Source: Heliocybe sulcata | Lineage: Eukaryota; Basidiomycota; Agaricomycetes; Gloeophyllales; Gloeophyllaceae | Direction of reading: 5' to 3' | NCBI GenBank assembly: GCA_004369045.1 | Contig: ML213515.1 | Location: forward strand, 588,808-652,807 | DNA length: 64,000 bases | Shown here: positions 9,520 through 21,191 of the stretch, in pieces | Numbering within the stretch: position 1 is the stretch's first letter | Layout of the letters: every line of letters starts with the position of its first letter | The notes under the pieces: model-generated | What the model was told of the DNA's origin: nothing | What the model saw: the letters and a program-made list of their open reading frames with translations, nothing else | Databases searched by the model: none | Translations under genes and position numbers: made by a program

Positions 9520-12516
9520 ATGCCTCAAGCGCCGGAAGCTCACACTCCTCGCCGTTCCAGGCGGTACCAGCCGATACTGACAGCACCCCCAGTACGAGTC
9601 GACTTGGACGAGGACTACACCTATTCCTGGTGCTCGGATCCTGTGCATATACGGACTTCCGAATACGAGGACGCTGGGGAAGAAGAGGGATTGTTCGAAG
9701 ATAAAGCCCAAGCGCAGACTGTGTTCTACGATTCGTTTACGCGACGCCAAGCGCCAGAGGTAGCGAAGACTGCAGGTCGCGGAAGAGCGAGAGGTAAAGG
9801 AAAGGCGAAGGAAGTTGAAGGCCAAGCTGAGACGTTCAGCGTCGGCGACACTGTTCTCATTGCTACGAATGCGAAGAAACCAAGCGTTGGGGTCATTGTT
9901 GCGATGTGGCAAGTACAAGCTGGTGAAGAGGAGGTAGAAAGAGAGGATGATGACGAGCAAGGAGGTGAGGGGAAGATGAAGGTGAAAGTTCACTGGTTTT
10001 TGAGACCTACGGAGCTCGCTGGAGTGCGTGCTAAGAGAGATCATCTTGAGGTGCGTGCCGTGCTACTCGTTGTGCTCCGCTTGCAATCTCACACCAAACC
10101 TTATAGAACGAGATTTACTTCTCTCTATCGTCATGTGGAATCACCACCCCTTCCAAGGTCCTGTCCAAGTGCAATGTCACCAGTCAAGCACCAGAGGATG
10201 CCGAGTCCAAGAGTGCGCTGGCCTGGTCTGCCTCGCCTTCGAAACGCCGCAAGGTCTCTGTCAAGGCAACCTTACGTGTAAACTCTGACGATATCTTCTA
10301 CTGTGGTTCTGCGATCGACGCCCGACGTGGGCTCTACTACATCTTTGACTGGGAAAGGCACAAAGAGGCTGCACTTGCGATTGTTACTGACGATCCTACT
10401 AACACGTCGCATTGGGACGTTGCGGTCGATGATACTGATATTCTGCATGCCAATAACACGTCCACGTCGAAGCGCAATGCTCCTACACGGAGTCGCGGCA
10501 GTCCAAAGAAATGGAACACCAGAGCGGACGTGCCTAGTAAGGCAGACGACGAAGACGTTGTCCCGGAGACTGACCAGGAGTCTGCACGGAATTCTCCCGC
10601 TCCTGCTAACCGGCGTGGTAGACCCAAGAAGCGCAAGGCTAAAACAGACGATTTCGTGGAGAGAGAGGAGTCAGAGAGCGAGGACAATTATCAAGTCGAC
10701 GACGTCAAAGCCGAAAGCGCATCTGAAGAAGAGCATGAAGAGGAGGAGCCTCTGGAAGAAGATCTGCCCAAGACACCGTCCAAGAAGCGGCAACGCACTG
10801 CCCCATCGGCACCTCGTACGCCACGGACGCCCAAAACCCCGAAGCGCAGAGCAGATGCGACCCAGAAACTAGCGGCGCCGACTCCGCACTCCAAGGCTGC
10901 CCTGCGCGCAAGGGCGCGGAGGAAGTCGGCTGTAGCTGTGCGGCCTCCGCCTCCTGAGGCGACCCAATCCCTAGCTACGGCACTGAGGAAGATAGGCAAG
11001 GATCCCTGGCTGCGGGCTATGCACGTTCTGCATGTCGCCTCCCGTCCGGACGAACTAGTTTGCAGGGAAGACGAGTACAAGAAGGTCCTGAGAAGTGTGG
11101 AGGAGTTGGTAGAAGAAGGCAGCGGCGGATGCGTCTGTATGTGTGATTCTTTTCCGCGTGTATGTCATCTCAATATCTTTGCAGATATATCCGGAGTTCC
11201 CGGAACCGGGAAGACCGCTACTGTTCACGCCATTGTGCGGGAGCTCAAACAAATGGCGGAGAGTGGTGTAAGTTCATCGTCAATCCTTCATAGGTCCTTC
11301 TTTAACACATCGGCACAGGAAACGAACCCATTTACCTATGTCGAAATTAATGGCCTGAAAATTCCTGAACCGTCTGCGGCATACGGGCTGCTCTGGGAAG
11401 CAGTCTCTGGCCATGATGTTGCCACTGATGGGCACATGAAAATTAGTTCAAAGGAAGCGCTACGAAATCTGACGCGGTACTTCAACAGTGGCGGGAACTC
11501 TGGTCCAGGCGGACATGCATGGTAAGTTACGGCTGGTTAACTCCTTTCCATGAAACGTTGTCGACGGTATAAATGGCAGCGTGGTACTCATGGACGAGCT
11601 GGACCAGCTGGTGACGACCAAGCAAGACGTTGTGTACAACTTTTTTAATTGGCCCACATTAGTGGGATCCAAGTTGGTCGTTATCGCGGTGGCGAATACT
11701 ATGGATCTACCAGAGCGGGTCATGTCCGGAAGAGTGCGTAGTCGTCTTGGTAAGTGAACGCCATCTCCTTTCGTGCTATGCCTCTGACTTCATAACTTCC
11801 TTTTGTTGCAGGTATGGTTCGGATCAACTTCCAACCCTACACGACCCCGCAGCTGGAGAAGATTGTTCATTCACGACTGCTGACCGCCAAGGAAGGCTTG
11901 ACTGGGAAGGTCCCGGACGTGATAACGGCGGACGGTGTCAAATTCGCTGCCATGAAAGTGTCGAGTATTAGCGGGGACGCCAGACGCGTGTTAGACATCT
12001 GCCGGTGAGCATACCGGATCAAGTAGTGTTACAGAACGTTCTTGAACTCACATATCTTGCTTTAGACGCACTGTAGAGCTCGTGCATCCTCGCCAACGCA
12101 GTGCCCGGACCGACGACGTCAAGGAAGTCATCAAAGTCATGCAGAACAGCCCCACTGCCGCATACCTACGCGACTGCAGCCTGCACGAGCGTCTGCTCCT
12201 CGCCGCGCTGCTGAAATGCATGAGGAACGAGGGGTTTGAGGAGATCAAGTGGGGAGACGTGCAGTACCAGCACATAATCTTTCTCCAGGTGTTCACTTCC
12301 ACCGATGACTCGTCGAGGAAACCCGGTCGGGATGAGCTGGGCCTCGTGTTGGAAAGTTTGCTGGCAACTAGGGTGTTGCTGATGGAGGACGGTGCTGGGG
12401 CTGCGAGGAAGCCGGAGGATGAGAGGAGGTTGGTGCTGAATATGGAGGTCACGGAGGTCGAAAGGGTACTAGGGGATGTCGGCGGCGACAGGTGGAAGAA
12501 CGCATTGAGTGCTTAA
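9520..12516 (+). CDS. ORC1: Origin recognition complex subunit 1
   Basis: Multi-exon gene for the largest ORC subunit, which binds replication origins and, with CDC6, loads the MCM helicase. The N-terminal part carries a BAH domain ([13 protein letters not shown] through YYIFDWERH), then a long acidic/basic linker rich in Pro-Lys and Glu repeats, then the AAA+ ATPase: Walker A GVPGTGKT, Walker [11 protein letters not shown], sensor-1 region [19 protein letters not shown], and sensor-2 [15 protein letters not shown]-terminal winged-helix part ends with RWKNALSA. Introns lie near 10050, 11137, 11268, 11522, 11751 and 12005. The ATG at 9520 ([15 protein letters not shown]) is the first in frame; the frame is open upstream only through non-ATG codons. 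Confidence 0.95.
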
Positions 12517-12658
12517 ACTCTTCGCTGATTGAGATAGCTGTCGGCCATACTTTTAAATGTAGCATAGCAAGCTTTTCATACATAAATGTTGTACAACCTT
12601 TCCGTGGCTGCTGCTAAGTAGATTAATTGCGCATCCCACCTTCCTTTGTTTTACATCA

Positions 12659-14683
12659 TTAGGCCTGCACGTCTCCACTCGGGGTCTTATAATAGATGTC
12701 GGCCTTCACCCAGTTATTGTACACCTCGCCGTTGCCCGCGATGAGCGTGTCGAAGCCGTCGCGCACGGTCTCGGGGTGGAGCCATGCGGCCAAGGGAGAG
12801 TGGAATTCCAGGAATGCGGCGGCTGTAGATTGGCATTAGTTAGCAGGAAGAAGGCAGTGGATCCTGGTCCCGTGGAAACGTACAGGCAGTGCCGTATCCC
12901 TCACCCTCCCCTTCAACGCCGCTGCCACCGTGGATCTTCTTGCGCGGGAAAGTTGTCGAGCCGTAGTTGTTAGTGTAAAATTGGACACCAGATTCTGTGC
13001 GATGAGTTAGCTTTCTACTAAGTTCGCGTATGACTGATGCCGGTGGAACAATGAGTGCAGGGACCTTAACCCAAGCGTCAAGATCTGCCCTGCTTCGTGA
13101 CGGGATCTGCCTGATCCTTCATTCAGACGGAAGCAGAGCGTAGCAGTAGGGCTAGGCCGCACCCACTCGCAACTGAGTATCATGTAAACTTTGACCCCCG
13201 TGCCGCATCGAGATAAAGTAGCATCGCATCTCGAGAGATACTCGACACTCACGATTGCTCCCAAACACGATTTTCACGCCGCTCGCCTCACTGCCCAGCT
13301 CTACTTTCGCCTCATCGCCCTCCAGCTTCTTCTCCACAACCTCCTTGACAACGTTCTTCTTCGTTCCAGCTGGGAGGCGGTGGTCGATAGTCGACGCGAC
13401 AGGAGGGAAAGAGTAGTACCAGTCTAGTTATGTGAAAGTTACAGTCAGCAAGTGGCTGACAGCCTGGTCGAGTACAAACTGAAGCCCGCACCGTATCCGC
13501 CAGGTCCGTTCTCCTGGGTAGGCCACTGACTTCCGATGGTCCGAGTCGTGCGGAAGTCGTGGTATGTCCCTGCGACGTCGAGAAGTTTGCCGGTGGACAG
13601 GCCGACTGTGTCAAGCTCAAGTGTCTTGTCTGCCTACAAGATTTTTGGAGTCAGCAGTGGGATGTGTAGGAACGGAAGACGAGCCTTACTTTCATTGTGA
13701 GCTGGTGTGATTTTACTGAGACAGAGTTGGCGGCATCTTTTAGCGAAGCAGTGAGGTTGAATCCCCAGTGCTACAGATATCCTGACTAAGATATCATGGA
13801 AGTACCCGGATCGACAAAACCCACCTGCGTCAAGTTCAGCGGTGTGACCTTGCCCTCGTCCAACATTTTCGCGCGGTAGACAATGACGACACTGCCCATC
13901 AGGTACTCCGGGTCCTTTGCTATGGAGGACGGTTTCGAGGGCGACAACAACCCGACTAGAACCTTAAGAATATAATGAGATGCATCTATGACGCGAGCTA
14001 CAACATACGTACTTCGGTATGCAGCGTCCCGTCGAACCCATTCTCTCCATCCTTACTCGTGTAGGTCCACAGCGTGCTCGCACCGAGGTCAGAGCTGATG
14101 GTTGCGATTTCTTCAGACGAGAATAGCTTGCTCTCCGACGACTTGAGCGGCGTCCAGGGCACGTAGTCGAAGCCGTTTGTCCCGCCATGCAATGACACCG
14201 TCGGAGATTCTTCGGGTATGTGATTAATCTCGCCGTCTGAGCCTGGGTAAGTACACGAACCATTGGATATCGGCTTGACTGTTCCCTTTGCTCCGTCCCT
14301 TTCAAGGCTGAACTCGCCGACGGGCAAGCGGTTTGCGTACCGACCGATAATGGTGTTGACATATTTCTTCTTGAGATGGTCACGGTGATCTTCGGGACCA
14401 ATCAGGAGATCATGCGTCTAGGAGATACAGGTATTAATGACGGGACTTCTTGATCGCAGTGACGATGCCCGTGAAGATTGCGAGTATTTGGCATGGACGT
14501 GGCCGAGTGGCTCTCCATCCCGCATACACATGCAAAACTCAAATCTGAATGACGGCTCACCTTTCCATCCGCCTGAACGAACAGTCTGTGCATTAGCAAC
14601 CCATTGGGTATCAACTCCAGCGCGAGGCTTGGAGTCAGACTCGGAAGGGTGAGCAGAACAGGTTGGAAAGGGTCTGTCGACAT
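12659..14683 (-). CDS. Aldose 1-epimerase (galactose mutarotase-like)
   Basis: About seven exons, start at 14683 (MSTDPFQPVLLTLPSL). It interconverts alpha and beta anomers of aldoses. Family landmarks in order: IIGRYANRLPVGEF (the GRYANRI-type motif), SLHGGTNGFDYVPW (catalytic HGG region), LTQHWGFNLTAS (the second histidine, usually NHxxFNL), SGVQFYTNNYG, and TAFLEFHSPLAAW, where the Glu takes the place of the family's general base. No signal peptide, so cytosolic. A frame continues upstream of 14683 on the same strand, but it is Arg-rich and unlike the family, so I take it as 5' untranslated. Exons are split by 50-100-base introns, and the last exon ends KTPSGDVQA. Confidence 0.88.
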
Positions 14684-14954
14684 GGCTGCGGTTGTATGGG
14701 GAGAGATGCGGGATGTCAAATGCCCGAGCGGCCTAGCTGATATAGGTCGAGAGGAGGGAAGACGATGGAGGTGCGAGACAGAGCGACGAACAAAGCTACT
14801 GCCCATCGATCGATGACGAGGGGTCGGGCCGGGTCTGGGGATTTTATCTATGCGGGGGATCTTATCACCCCGCCTCCGTCTCCGGGGTTTGTCCGATATT
14901 GGGAGGTCTCGCCGTCGTCGCGACCATCCGGACACAGGCGAGTACGAGTCCAGC

Positions 14955-14961
14955 TATAAAA
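14955..14961 (+). promoter_or_regulatory. TATA box ahead of a small open frame
   Basis: TATAAAA, 47-53 bases upstream of the ATG at 15008. It is on the opposite strand to the flanking genes and belongs to no other gene I can place. Confidence 0.35.
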
Positions 14962-15007
14962 TGAAGTACTCCCTTAGGCCAGTTCGAGCCTAATACTGAC
15001 CGTCACA

Positions 15008-15136
15008 ATGACCGTGGACATCCTTTGCCCTAGTGGATTGGATCCAAAGGAGAAGGACAATCTGCTGACAATGATCGGCGTGGCCTCCGCGGCGACCCAC
15101 ACATTCTTGAGCGACTGCAAGCAGACTATCCTTTGA
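15008..15136 (+). CDS. Possible 42-residue small protein
   Basis: A short plus-strand frame begins MTVDILCPSGLDPKEKDN and ends FLSDCKQTIL. It follows a TATAAAA box by about 50 bases and has a purine (A) at -3 of the ATG. It sits between two minus-strand genes. There is no CaaX end, so it is not an obvious mating pheromone precursor, and no signal peptide. It could be chance or the first exon of something I cannot trace. Confidence 0.25.
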   Translation: MTVDILCPSGLDPKEKDNLLTMIGVASAATHTFLSDCKQTIL

Positions 15137-15232
15137 AGAACAGATATCAGAACCATCACGGATGCGGAATTTCAGAGTCGAGATCAGACTACTCAATAAC
15201 ATACAAGAAAATCACCAAAACCAATCCCATCA

Positions 15233-16559
15233 CTAACTCGTCAAGTTCGTTCTCTTCCCCGCCTTCTTCTTGCCCTTCCCTCCAGCCTTTTTCTTCCCAC
15301 CTGCAGGCTTCTTCCCCCCCGTCCCGGTCTTCTTCTTGGGCTTGGGCTTTGGTGGAACGCCGCCGCCGCCGCCGCCAAGAGCGCCGTCATCTCCAGAGTC
15401 GTCACCGGGGTCCGGGCTGGCTGGGCGGGAGTTGTCTGGACTAGGGGATGCAGGAGGTGAACCTCCAGGAGAGTAACCCCCTCCACCACCGATGTAACCG
15501 CCTCCCGGTGGACCATAGCCACCGCCTCCTCCACCATATCCGGGCCCAAAGCCGCCGATCAGCTAGGATGATCGAATAAGTGTTTTTGTGAGCGCCACAG
15601 TAATTGCTGTACTAAGCAGCAAATTCCTTACCCTGCCTACCAGAGCTGATATCCTGGGTTCAGATAATATCTAAGTGAGACTAAAAATCATCACTGAGCG
15701 CGCAGTACTCACATTTGCTGCTGCCATGCATTGTTCGCAGCTACCTGCTGCAGGAGCTGGTTGTTCGCATCTATTAACTGCTGGGTAGCAGGATCCACCT
15801 GCGGCTTGGGTGTAGGGGTCGGCTTCGGCTTGATAACAGCGCCACCTTTGCCCTTCCCTCCGTCTTTAATTCCACCACCTCCTTTGTTCTTTCCCCCACC
15901 GCCCTTCCCCTTCCCTCCACCCTTGTTGGGAAGAGATCGCTGGTACGAGAACTTCCAGTACTGCCTGTCATCACTCTTGCGCTGAGACGTCAGTGCTGCC
16001 TGCGTCATCTACCATCAGCGACAATCGGACGCTGGAACAAAACAGGTCGCGCAGACCTTGTATCTGCCGTTGCTCCGCTTCTTAGCGACGACGTACGTCC
16101 TTTCAGGACGGTCTGAGATGCTATAGGATACACGTTACTAACGACAGTCTTCCAGTAAGCAACGATTCTCTTACCGATACTGCTTCAGTGGGCTCGAGAC
16201 TGGGATCAGATGAAGCGTAAACGGAGACTTGGATACCACCGGGACGTCTTTTTTCTGCTATTCGTGTCTGCATCAAAGTGATACGAGTCGGGTGACAATG
16301 ACGCACGTCCGAGATGCGAGCGCTCATGCCGTTATGAACGGCAACGAGAGTATACTTGCGACCGCCCTGACCTTCGACACGAAATTCCTGTAAGTGTTTC
16401 TAAGCCTCCTAGCGTTTCTGGGACTCGCGAAAGACTTACACTCCATGTAGTAATTCGGTCCCTGAGCTTGAGCTCCGACCCACTATCAGCATCAGCCCCA
16501 ATGCCCAACGCCTGTTTGGTGTGCACATTGGTGATCTGGTAGATCCCGTCCTTGGGCAT
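15233..16559 (-). CDS. Ricin-B-like lectin domain with Gly- and Lys-rich tail
   Basis: Start at 16559, MPKDGIYQITNVHTKQALGI; the following exons read TTWEFRVEGQGGRKYTLVAV, then VYASSDPSLEPTEAV, then RTYVVAKKRSNGRYK and YWKFSYQ. The GIYQI opening and the WEF and YWKF motifs fit a beta-trefoil carbohydrate-binding (ricin-B-like) domain; only the lectin fold is present, with no enzymatic chain. It is followed by a Gly/Lys linker (KGGGKGKGGGGKNK), a Gln/Asn stretch, a GYGGGGGGYGPPGGGY-type segment and a strongly basic end (KKKAGGKGKKKAGKR). No signal peptide, as usual for fungal cytosolic lectins. At least six introns; the exon at about 16119-16270 is least certain. Confidence 0.68.
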
Positions 16560-17141
16560 GGTCGAAGGTCGTTCTAGGACGCAGGGATGGAAAGAGAGGA
16601 TATTTATCAGTCCCCCCTCTAAGCAGTCGAGGCGATGCTTACCTGATACTTTCAGCGCCGGATACTCGCAGTGTGGAATTATGTTCCATTCAATGAATTG
16701 AACCTTGTCTTATCTTGACATGACCGTGGACACTGCGGAACGTAGGCGCCCTCGGAAGACATCGGCGGAATGAGATGTCCGATGATTCATTGAATAGAAG
16801 GAGGTGCTTAGGCTTAAAGGATTGATAATACCCAGGAGTGGGCGCCCGTCAAGCGCAGCACCTTCGCAGGGTGAACATATGACAAGGCTGCAGTTGCAGA
16901 GAAATGGCATAAATCGTCCAAAAGAGCGATATGCGGCTGTCACGACATAGAATGGAAGCGAATCTAAGCGCTGCATTTATGATCATGGGGATGGCCTAAG
17001 GGCAATGCTTGATAGAGAACACTGACAACTGAGAAATATCATCGTAAGCAAGTGTCAACCAGAGATAAGGACTCTTTATCACCGCTCATATTTACTGTAT
17101 CCCTAGTTTTCCTGAATCTCCCTCCATCGAGTGTCTATCCG
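16560..17141. other. Divergent promoter region
   Basis: About 580 bases between the starts of the lectin gene (minus) and NAP1 (plus). I see no gene in it; it must hold both promoters. Confidence 0.5.
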
Positions 17142-18317
17142 ATGTCATCCTCTCAGCAGTTGGACGATGAAGATGACTATTACGAGGGCCTGCCAGTCGA
17201 CGTCAAGCGGGCCATACAGGGCTTACGAGGGCTGCAAGTAGCTCAAGTCGGTATCCAGAAGGAATTTCAGAAAGAAATCCTGGCGCTAGAGCGGAAGGTA
17301 TGAGTCAAGGAGACAAATCGCGCTCGCACACAACGACTTACCACGACCATGCTAGTATTCCAAGAGCATGCAAGTACTGTACGAGCGTCGCAAGCAAGTT
17401 CTACTGGGTAAAATCGGAGTAAGCAAAGAAGAAATCATACTTGGAGAGGTGCAAAGCCTCAAGGAAGACGAAGACTACCGCAATCTGCCGGCGCTCCCAG
17501 TCAATACCACGACTTCGCGGCCTGCGAAGGTCGAAGGGTTTTGGCTAAGAGTGCTGAAAGGTCAACCTGACATCGAAAACATGATACAAGAGACAGACGA
17601 ACCTGCACTTTATCACCTTACGGACATGACTGTCTCCTATCCGACTAAGCTGAGCGGACCCGGAGACCCGTCCTTGGCCTTCTCCGTTAACTTCTATTTC
17701 TCCCCCAACGAGTTCTTCTCGAACTCGGTCCTAACCAAGACATACGTGTACAAGGCATGTTGGTTTCTTCATTGCATGCCGACCGTCCTAATAGCCCCGC
17801 AGGACGAGATCGGTTTCTTCGGTCAACTCTTGTATAGCCATGTCACTGCAGATACCATTCGATGGAAGAGTGGCAAGGACCTCATAAAGGTAGCCGAGGA
17901 GGAAGCAAAGAAACTCAAGGATGATTCGGACGAAGAAGACTCAGACTCCGACAAGGATGATGATGGTGACGACGACGACGACATGGCGTCCTTTTTCAAA
18001 TTCTTTTGTCCTTCGTCGCGCATTACGAGACCTGAAGACGACGCTAAAGTCAATGTTACTGGTGCAAGCGAGGAGGACGACAGAGACGTTCTGCTCGAGG
18101 AGGATTTCGACATCGGCGAGGCTCTCAAAGACCAGGCACGTATGCTCCGACCAGCCTTCGGTGCAGCGACTAACGAGGGCAACAGGTCGTTCCCAGGGCA
18201 ATTGACTACTTCACCGGAGATGCACTTTTCTATGAGCTGGATGACGACGACGACGACGACACGGACGATGACGACGAGGAGGGTGAGTCAGAGCATGACG
18301 AAAAGGAAGACGACTAG
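17142..18317 (+). CDS. NAP1: Nucleosome assembly protein 1
   Basis: Histone H2A-H2B chaperone that shuttles histones to chromatin. Start at 17142 (MSSSQQLDDEDDYYEGLPVD). Conserved NAP features: a dimerisation helix around LQVAQVGIQKEFQKEILALE, EGFWLRVLKG, YPTKLSGPGDPSLAF, FYFSPNEFFSNSVLTKTYVY, IRWKSGKDL, SFFKFF, and after the last intron VVPRAIDYFTGDALFYEL followed by an Asp/Glu tail. Introns: about 17300-17353, about 17757-17802, and 18136-18185. The last one opens with GC (CAG|GCACGT) rather than GT; no GT donor nearby keeps the frame. The open frame that runs through this intron gives a Thr/Arg-rich C-terminus unlike NAP1. Confidence 0.93.
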
Positions 18318-18911
18318 CGGCAAAGGCGGATGAACGTACGATTATAGTGCATGTTATTACCGCGGCATCTCATCTCTTCTTATCGTGGTATTCGCGCAAG
18401 CATGAGTTACCTAGGCACAGATGTAGGGACATACGAAGGCCAGTTCAAGTACGATCATGGTTGAGAACCTACGGTTAGCCAGCGTGCTCACTCACCAAAA
18501 CTCGTTCCGACCATGTAAACGGCACCTATTCATCATCGAAGTACCATTTTACTAGCATCTCGTTCTCAGTCATTCGCAATGAATGCAGACGGATGTCGGT
18601 TGTATACGGAGGATGGTCAAGGACTATGTCGCGCCCTGGTCAATAACCAACGCAGTCCAGGTGAGTTATATTGACACTTCAGTTGCAGCTGATGCATTTG
18701 ATGGCGCATGATGCACGATGCCTAGGGCACGCTGACAGAGTGTGGTGGAGAATGGAAAGACCAAGAATTGGATCGGAGGAAGACTTGATACTAGGCGTGA
18801 GAGACTAGCATCGGAGTATGCCGTGTCCGGTTCACAGGATTCCATGCCCACTGGTCCCCACAATTATTCATGAGCGACCCGTATGTCTACATAGCAACAC
18901 ATTTTCAGAGG
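18318..18911. other. Intergenic stretch holding half of a repeat pair
   Basis: No gene is seen between NAP1 and the first P450, which converge here. Bases 18640-18850 resemble, in inverted orientation, 32655-32850. Confidence 0.5.
18640..18850 (-). repeat. Diverged inverted repeat, copy 1
   Basis: On the minus strand it matches 32655-32850 (plus), with shared runs such as GAACCGGACAC, AGTATCAAGTCTTCCTCCGAT and GCAACTGAAG. Each copy lies just beyond the 3' end of a P450 gene. Confidence 0.65.
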
Positions 18912-21191
18912 CTACTCGGCTGGCGCGGGAGAGACACGCAATGGCGCAGATGCTCCTTCCAACTCCTTCCCGTCCATAACCGGATATGTAAGATTGTCTC
19001 CGAATTGGAGGATAGTCCTCCCTGGGTATGCGACTCCGAACTCAAAGTGGTTGACTAGCTCCACGAGGAAAATTTGCATCTTCGCCATGCTGGATAATCA
19101 ATGTCAGTCTGAGTTCCGCTCAGCAATACTGCAGGTCTTACGCAAACCTCCAACCGATGCATCCCCTGGGCCCGCTGAGGAAGCTCATCCTGTGCAATGC
19201 ATTGTGAGTATGAGTCGCGTGGACAGTATGTGACCACCACGCACAGGTTACCAGTTAACCCTAGCGAAGTCGCCTGTCTTTCGGCCTCCCCTCGCTTGAG
19301 CCATCGCTCCGGCTTGAAGTCGTCAGCATCTTCACCCCATATACCCTTGTCCCTAGAGGAAATATATTCAGAATGGGTGGCTCTGATAGGAAATAGCTCG
19401 TACCTATTATAGCACCCAATTGCGATGAAGACCTCTGTGCCTTTCGGTACGTGGATTTGTTGGACACGCTCGCCGGAGGTGATCTCAATTGGGGTGGAAA
19501 GTGGGACGACATCGTCCTTTCGGGCCATGCGAGAAGTATGGAATACAATGGGATAACGACGCAGGACCTCCTGAGGAAGGGGATTAACGTCAGTGACTTG
19601 CTAATCTCTACAAAGTCAACGAAGCGACCTTCAAGAACGCTTGGAGGTACTCAATGTTCTCAATATCGTTCAATGTCATAGCAGGTCTGCCGCGTTGCCG
19701 AGAAGCGGCCTGAGCAGCTCTGATGTCGGTGCGAAGGCGAGCTTGCATATCGGGCCGGCGAGCTAGCTCGCATAGTGCGAAACTGAGTGTATTTGCTGTC
19801 GTATCATGTCCCGCAACGAAGATTGAGCTGTAATCAAGCATGATCGCATGCACTCCTCCTTAGTCATGGTAATACATACCTCATCTGCGCATAAACCTCC
19901 TCGTCAGCCATTCTACTGTTGCTGTCGCCCGATGCATTGGCTTTGACTAGTGACCAAGCACATCCGTGAGTATGCTAGCCACCAACCCAACGTGGACTAA
20001 CGTACGAAGTAAGCTGAAGACATCCCGCTGGCCTCTCCCTTCGCTAAGCTCCTGTCGCTTCTGCGCCACAAGCTCAGCAGCTATGTCGAACGCCACTTGC
20101 TTATGCTTCCGAAGCATGGCAACTTGCTTTACCGGCAAGGTATTAAAGATAGGTTCAACGAGAGCCGCAGGGAAGAAGTCTAGGAACGCATTGAGCAGCA
20201 CTTTACTAGGAGGGAACGCGTCGGCACTGATGAAAACGTCAGATCTACCATGATGTGAGGGAAGAGACTGGAATGGTCACTTGAAGTTGTGATAGACATC
20301 CAGTAACTGCCGGTTTCTCTCCTTTGTGTCTTCATTGTCCAGCCGGAAATCGAACGCAGCTAAGTCACACGTGAGTTAGAGGGCATCGAGTTTACAACGT
20401 TAAACCAATTACCGGAGCTGATAGCGTCCAGTGTAGCACCGCTTAATCCGACATGGACATCCATAACAGCAGCTTCATTTTCTCCGGATGCTACTATGAT
20501 ATCTTGCCATTTGGTGACCAGCTGATCATCAGAGACATTCATTCTCATAGCGTACCATGGTCATAGTACGAAAGTACTCACTCGTTCCGCAGCGGATTGG
20601 AACGCAGGACAGAGGGCCTTTGCCTCGGCAGCACCGAAAGCGGGTTGCATTATCTTTCTTTGCCTTCTATGCATGTCACCTACAGATCAAGTGTTATTCC
20701 GGCTCAGCGAAGCCATCTAGGAAAGCCTCAATACCTTCGGAGGATATGATATCCGGGCCATTAACTGCCCTGACGAAGCTCGTAAGCCAGGTCGGCTTTG
20801 GGTAATCATATGCTGAGACGTTGAGAATGTGCTGGAGCGCCTTTGGGTCGGAGATAATGAGTTTGCTTGTCTGTTCGTATGTTGGTTAGCGACACAGCTC
20901 AAAATAATTCTCAAGCGTTGCACTAACCCCAGCCAAGCTCTGATATCGGATTACGCCACCAAACTCCTCCTTCCACGCCGACATAACATCTACACTGTTC
21001 CCACGCATGAGCTGTCTCACATTCCCTTCGGAGCAGCACGTTGAGGACTTTATCGGGCAAGACTGCGTGTGGTAATAATGCTCACCAAAGAAAAACTCGG
21101 GCGGAGGTCCTCGTATGTGGGTGAGGGACGTTCCTCTGTACCATCGGTACGCGAAGACCAGGAGCAGCGATAACGCCAGGAGGGAGTACAT
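18912..21191 (-). CDS. Cytochrome P450 monooxygenase (first of three)
   Basis: Heme-thiolate monooxygenase with an N-terminal membrane anchor (MYSLLALSLLLVFAYRWYRG), so bound to the ER. All landmarks are present across about twelve exons: DMHRRQRKIMQPAFG (helix C region), helix I FVAGHDTTANTL, ExxR in EVLRRYPIVFHTSR, the PERW region DADDFKPERW, and the heme loop FLSGPRGCIGWRFA, split from the preceding exon by an intron at about 19193-19251. The last exon begins MAKMQIFLVELVNHFEF and ends APLRVSPAPAE with the stop at 18912. No frameshift or stop is seen. The substrate is unknown. It is a paralogue of the P450s at 22234 and 30012. Confidence 0.9.

Noticed and set aside
14402-14935. Longer N-terminus for the aldose 1-epimerase (start at 14935)
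   Set aside because: The added residues are Arg/Pro/Ser-rich and unlike the family, which starts close to the catalytic domain; more likely 5' untranslated.
15241-15549. Basic frames on both strands in the lectin tail
   Set aside because: Shadows of the low-complexity C-terminus; the frame ending at 15233 continues the lectin gene.
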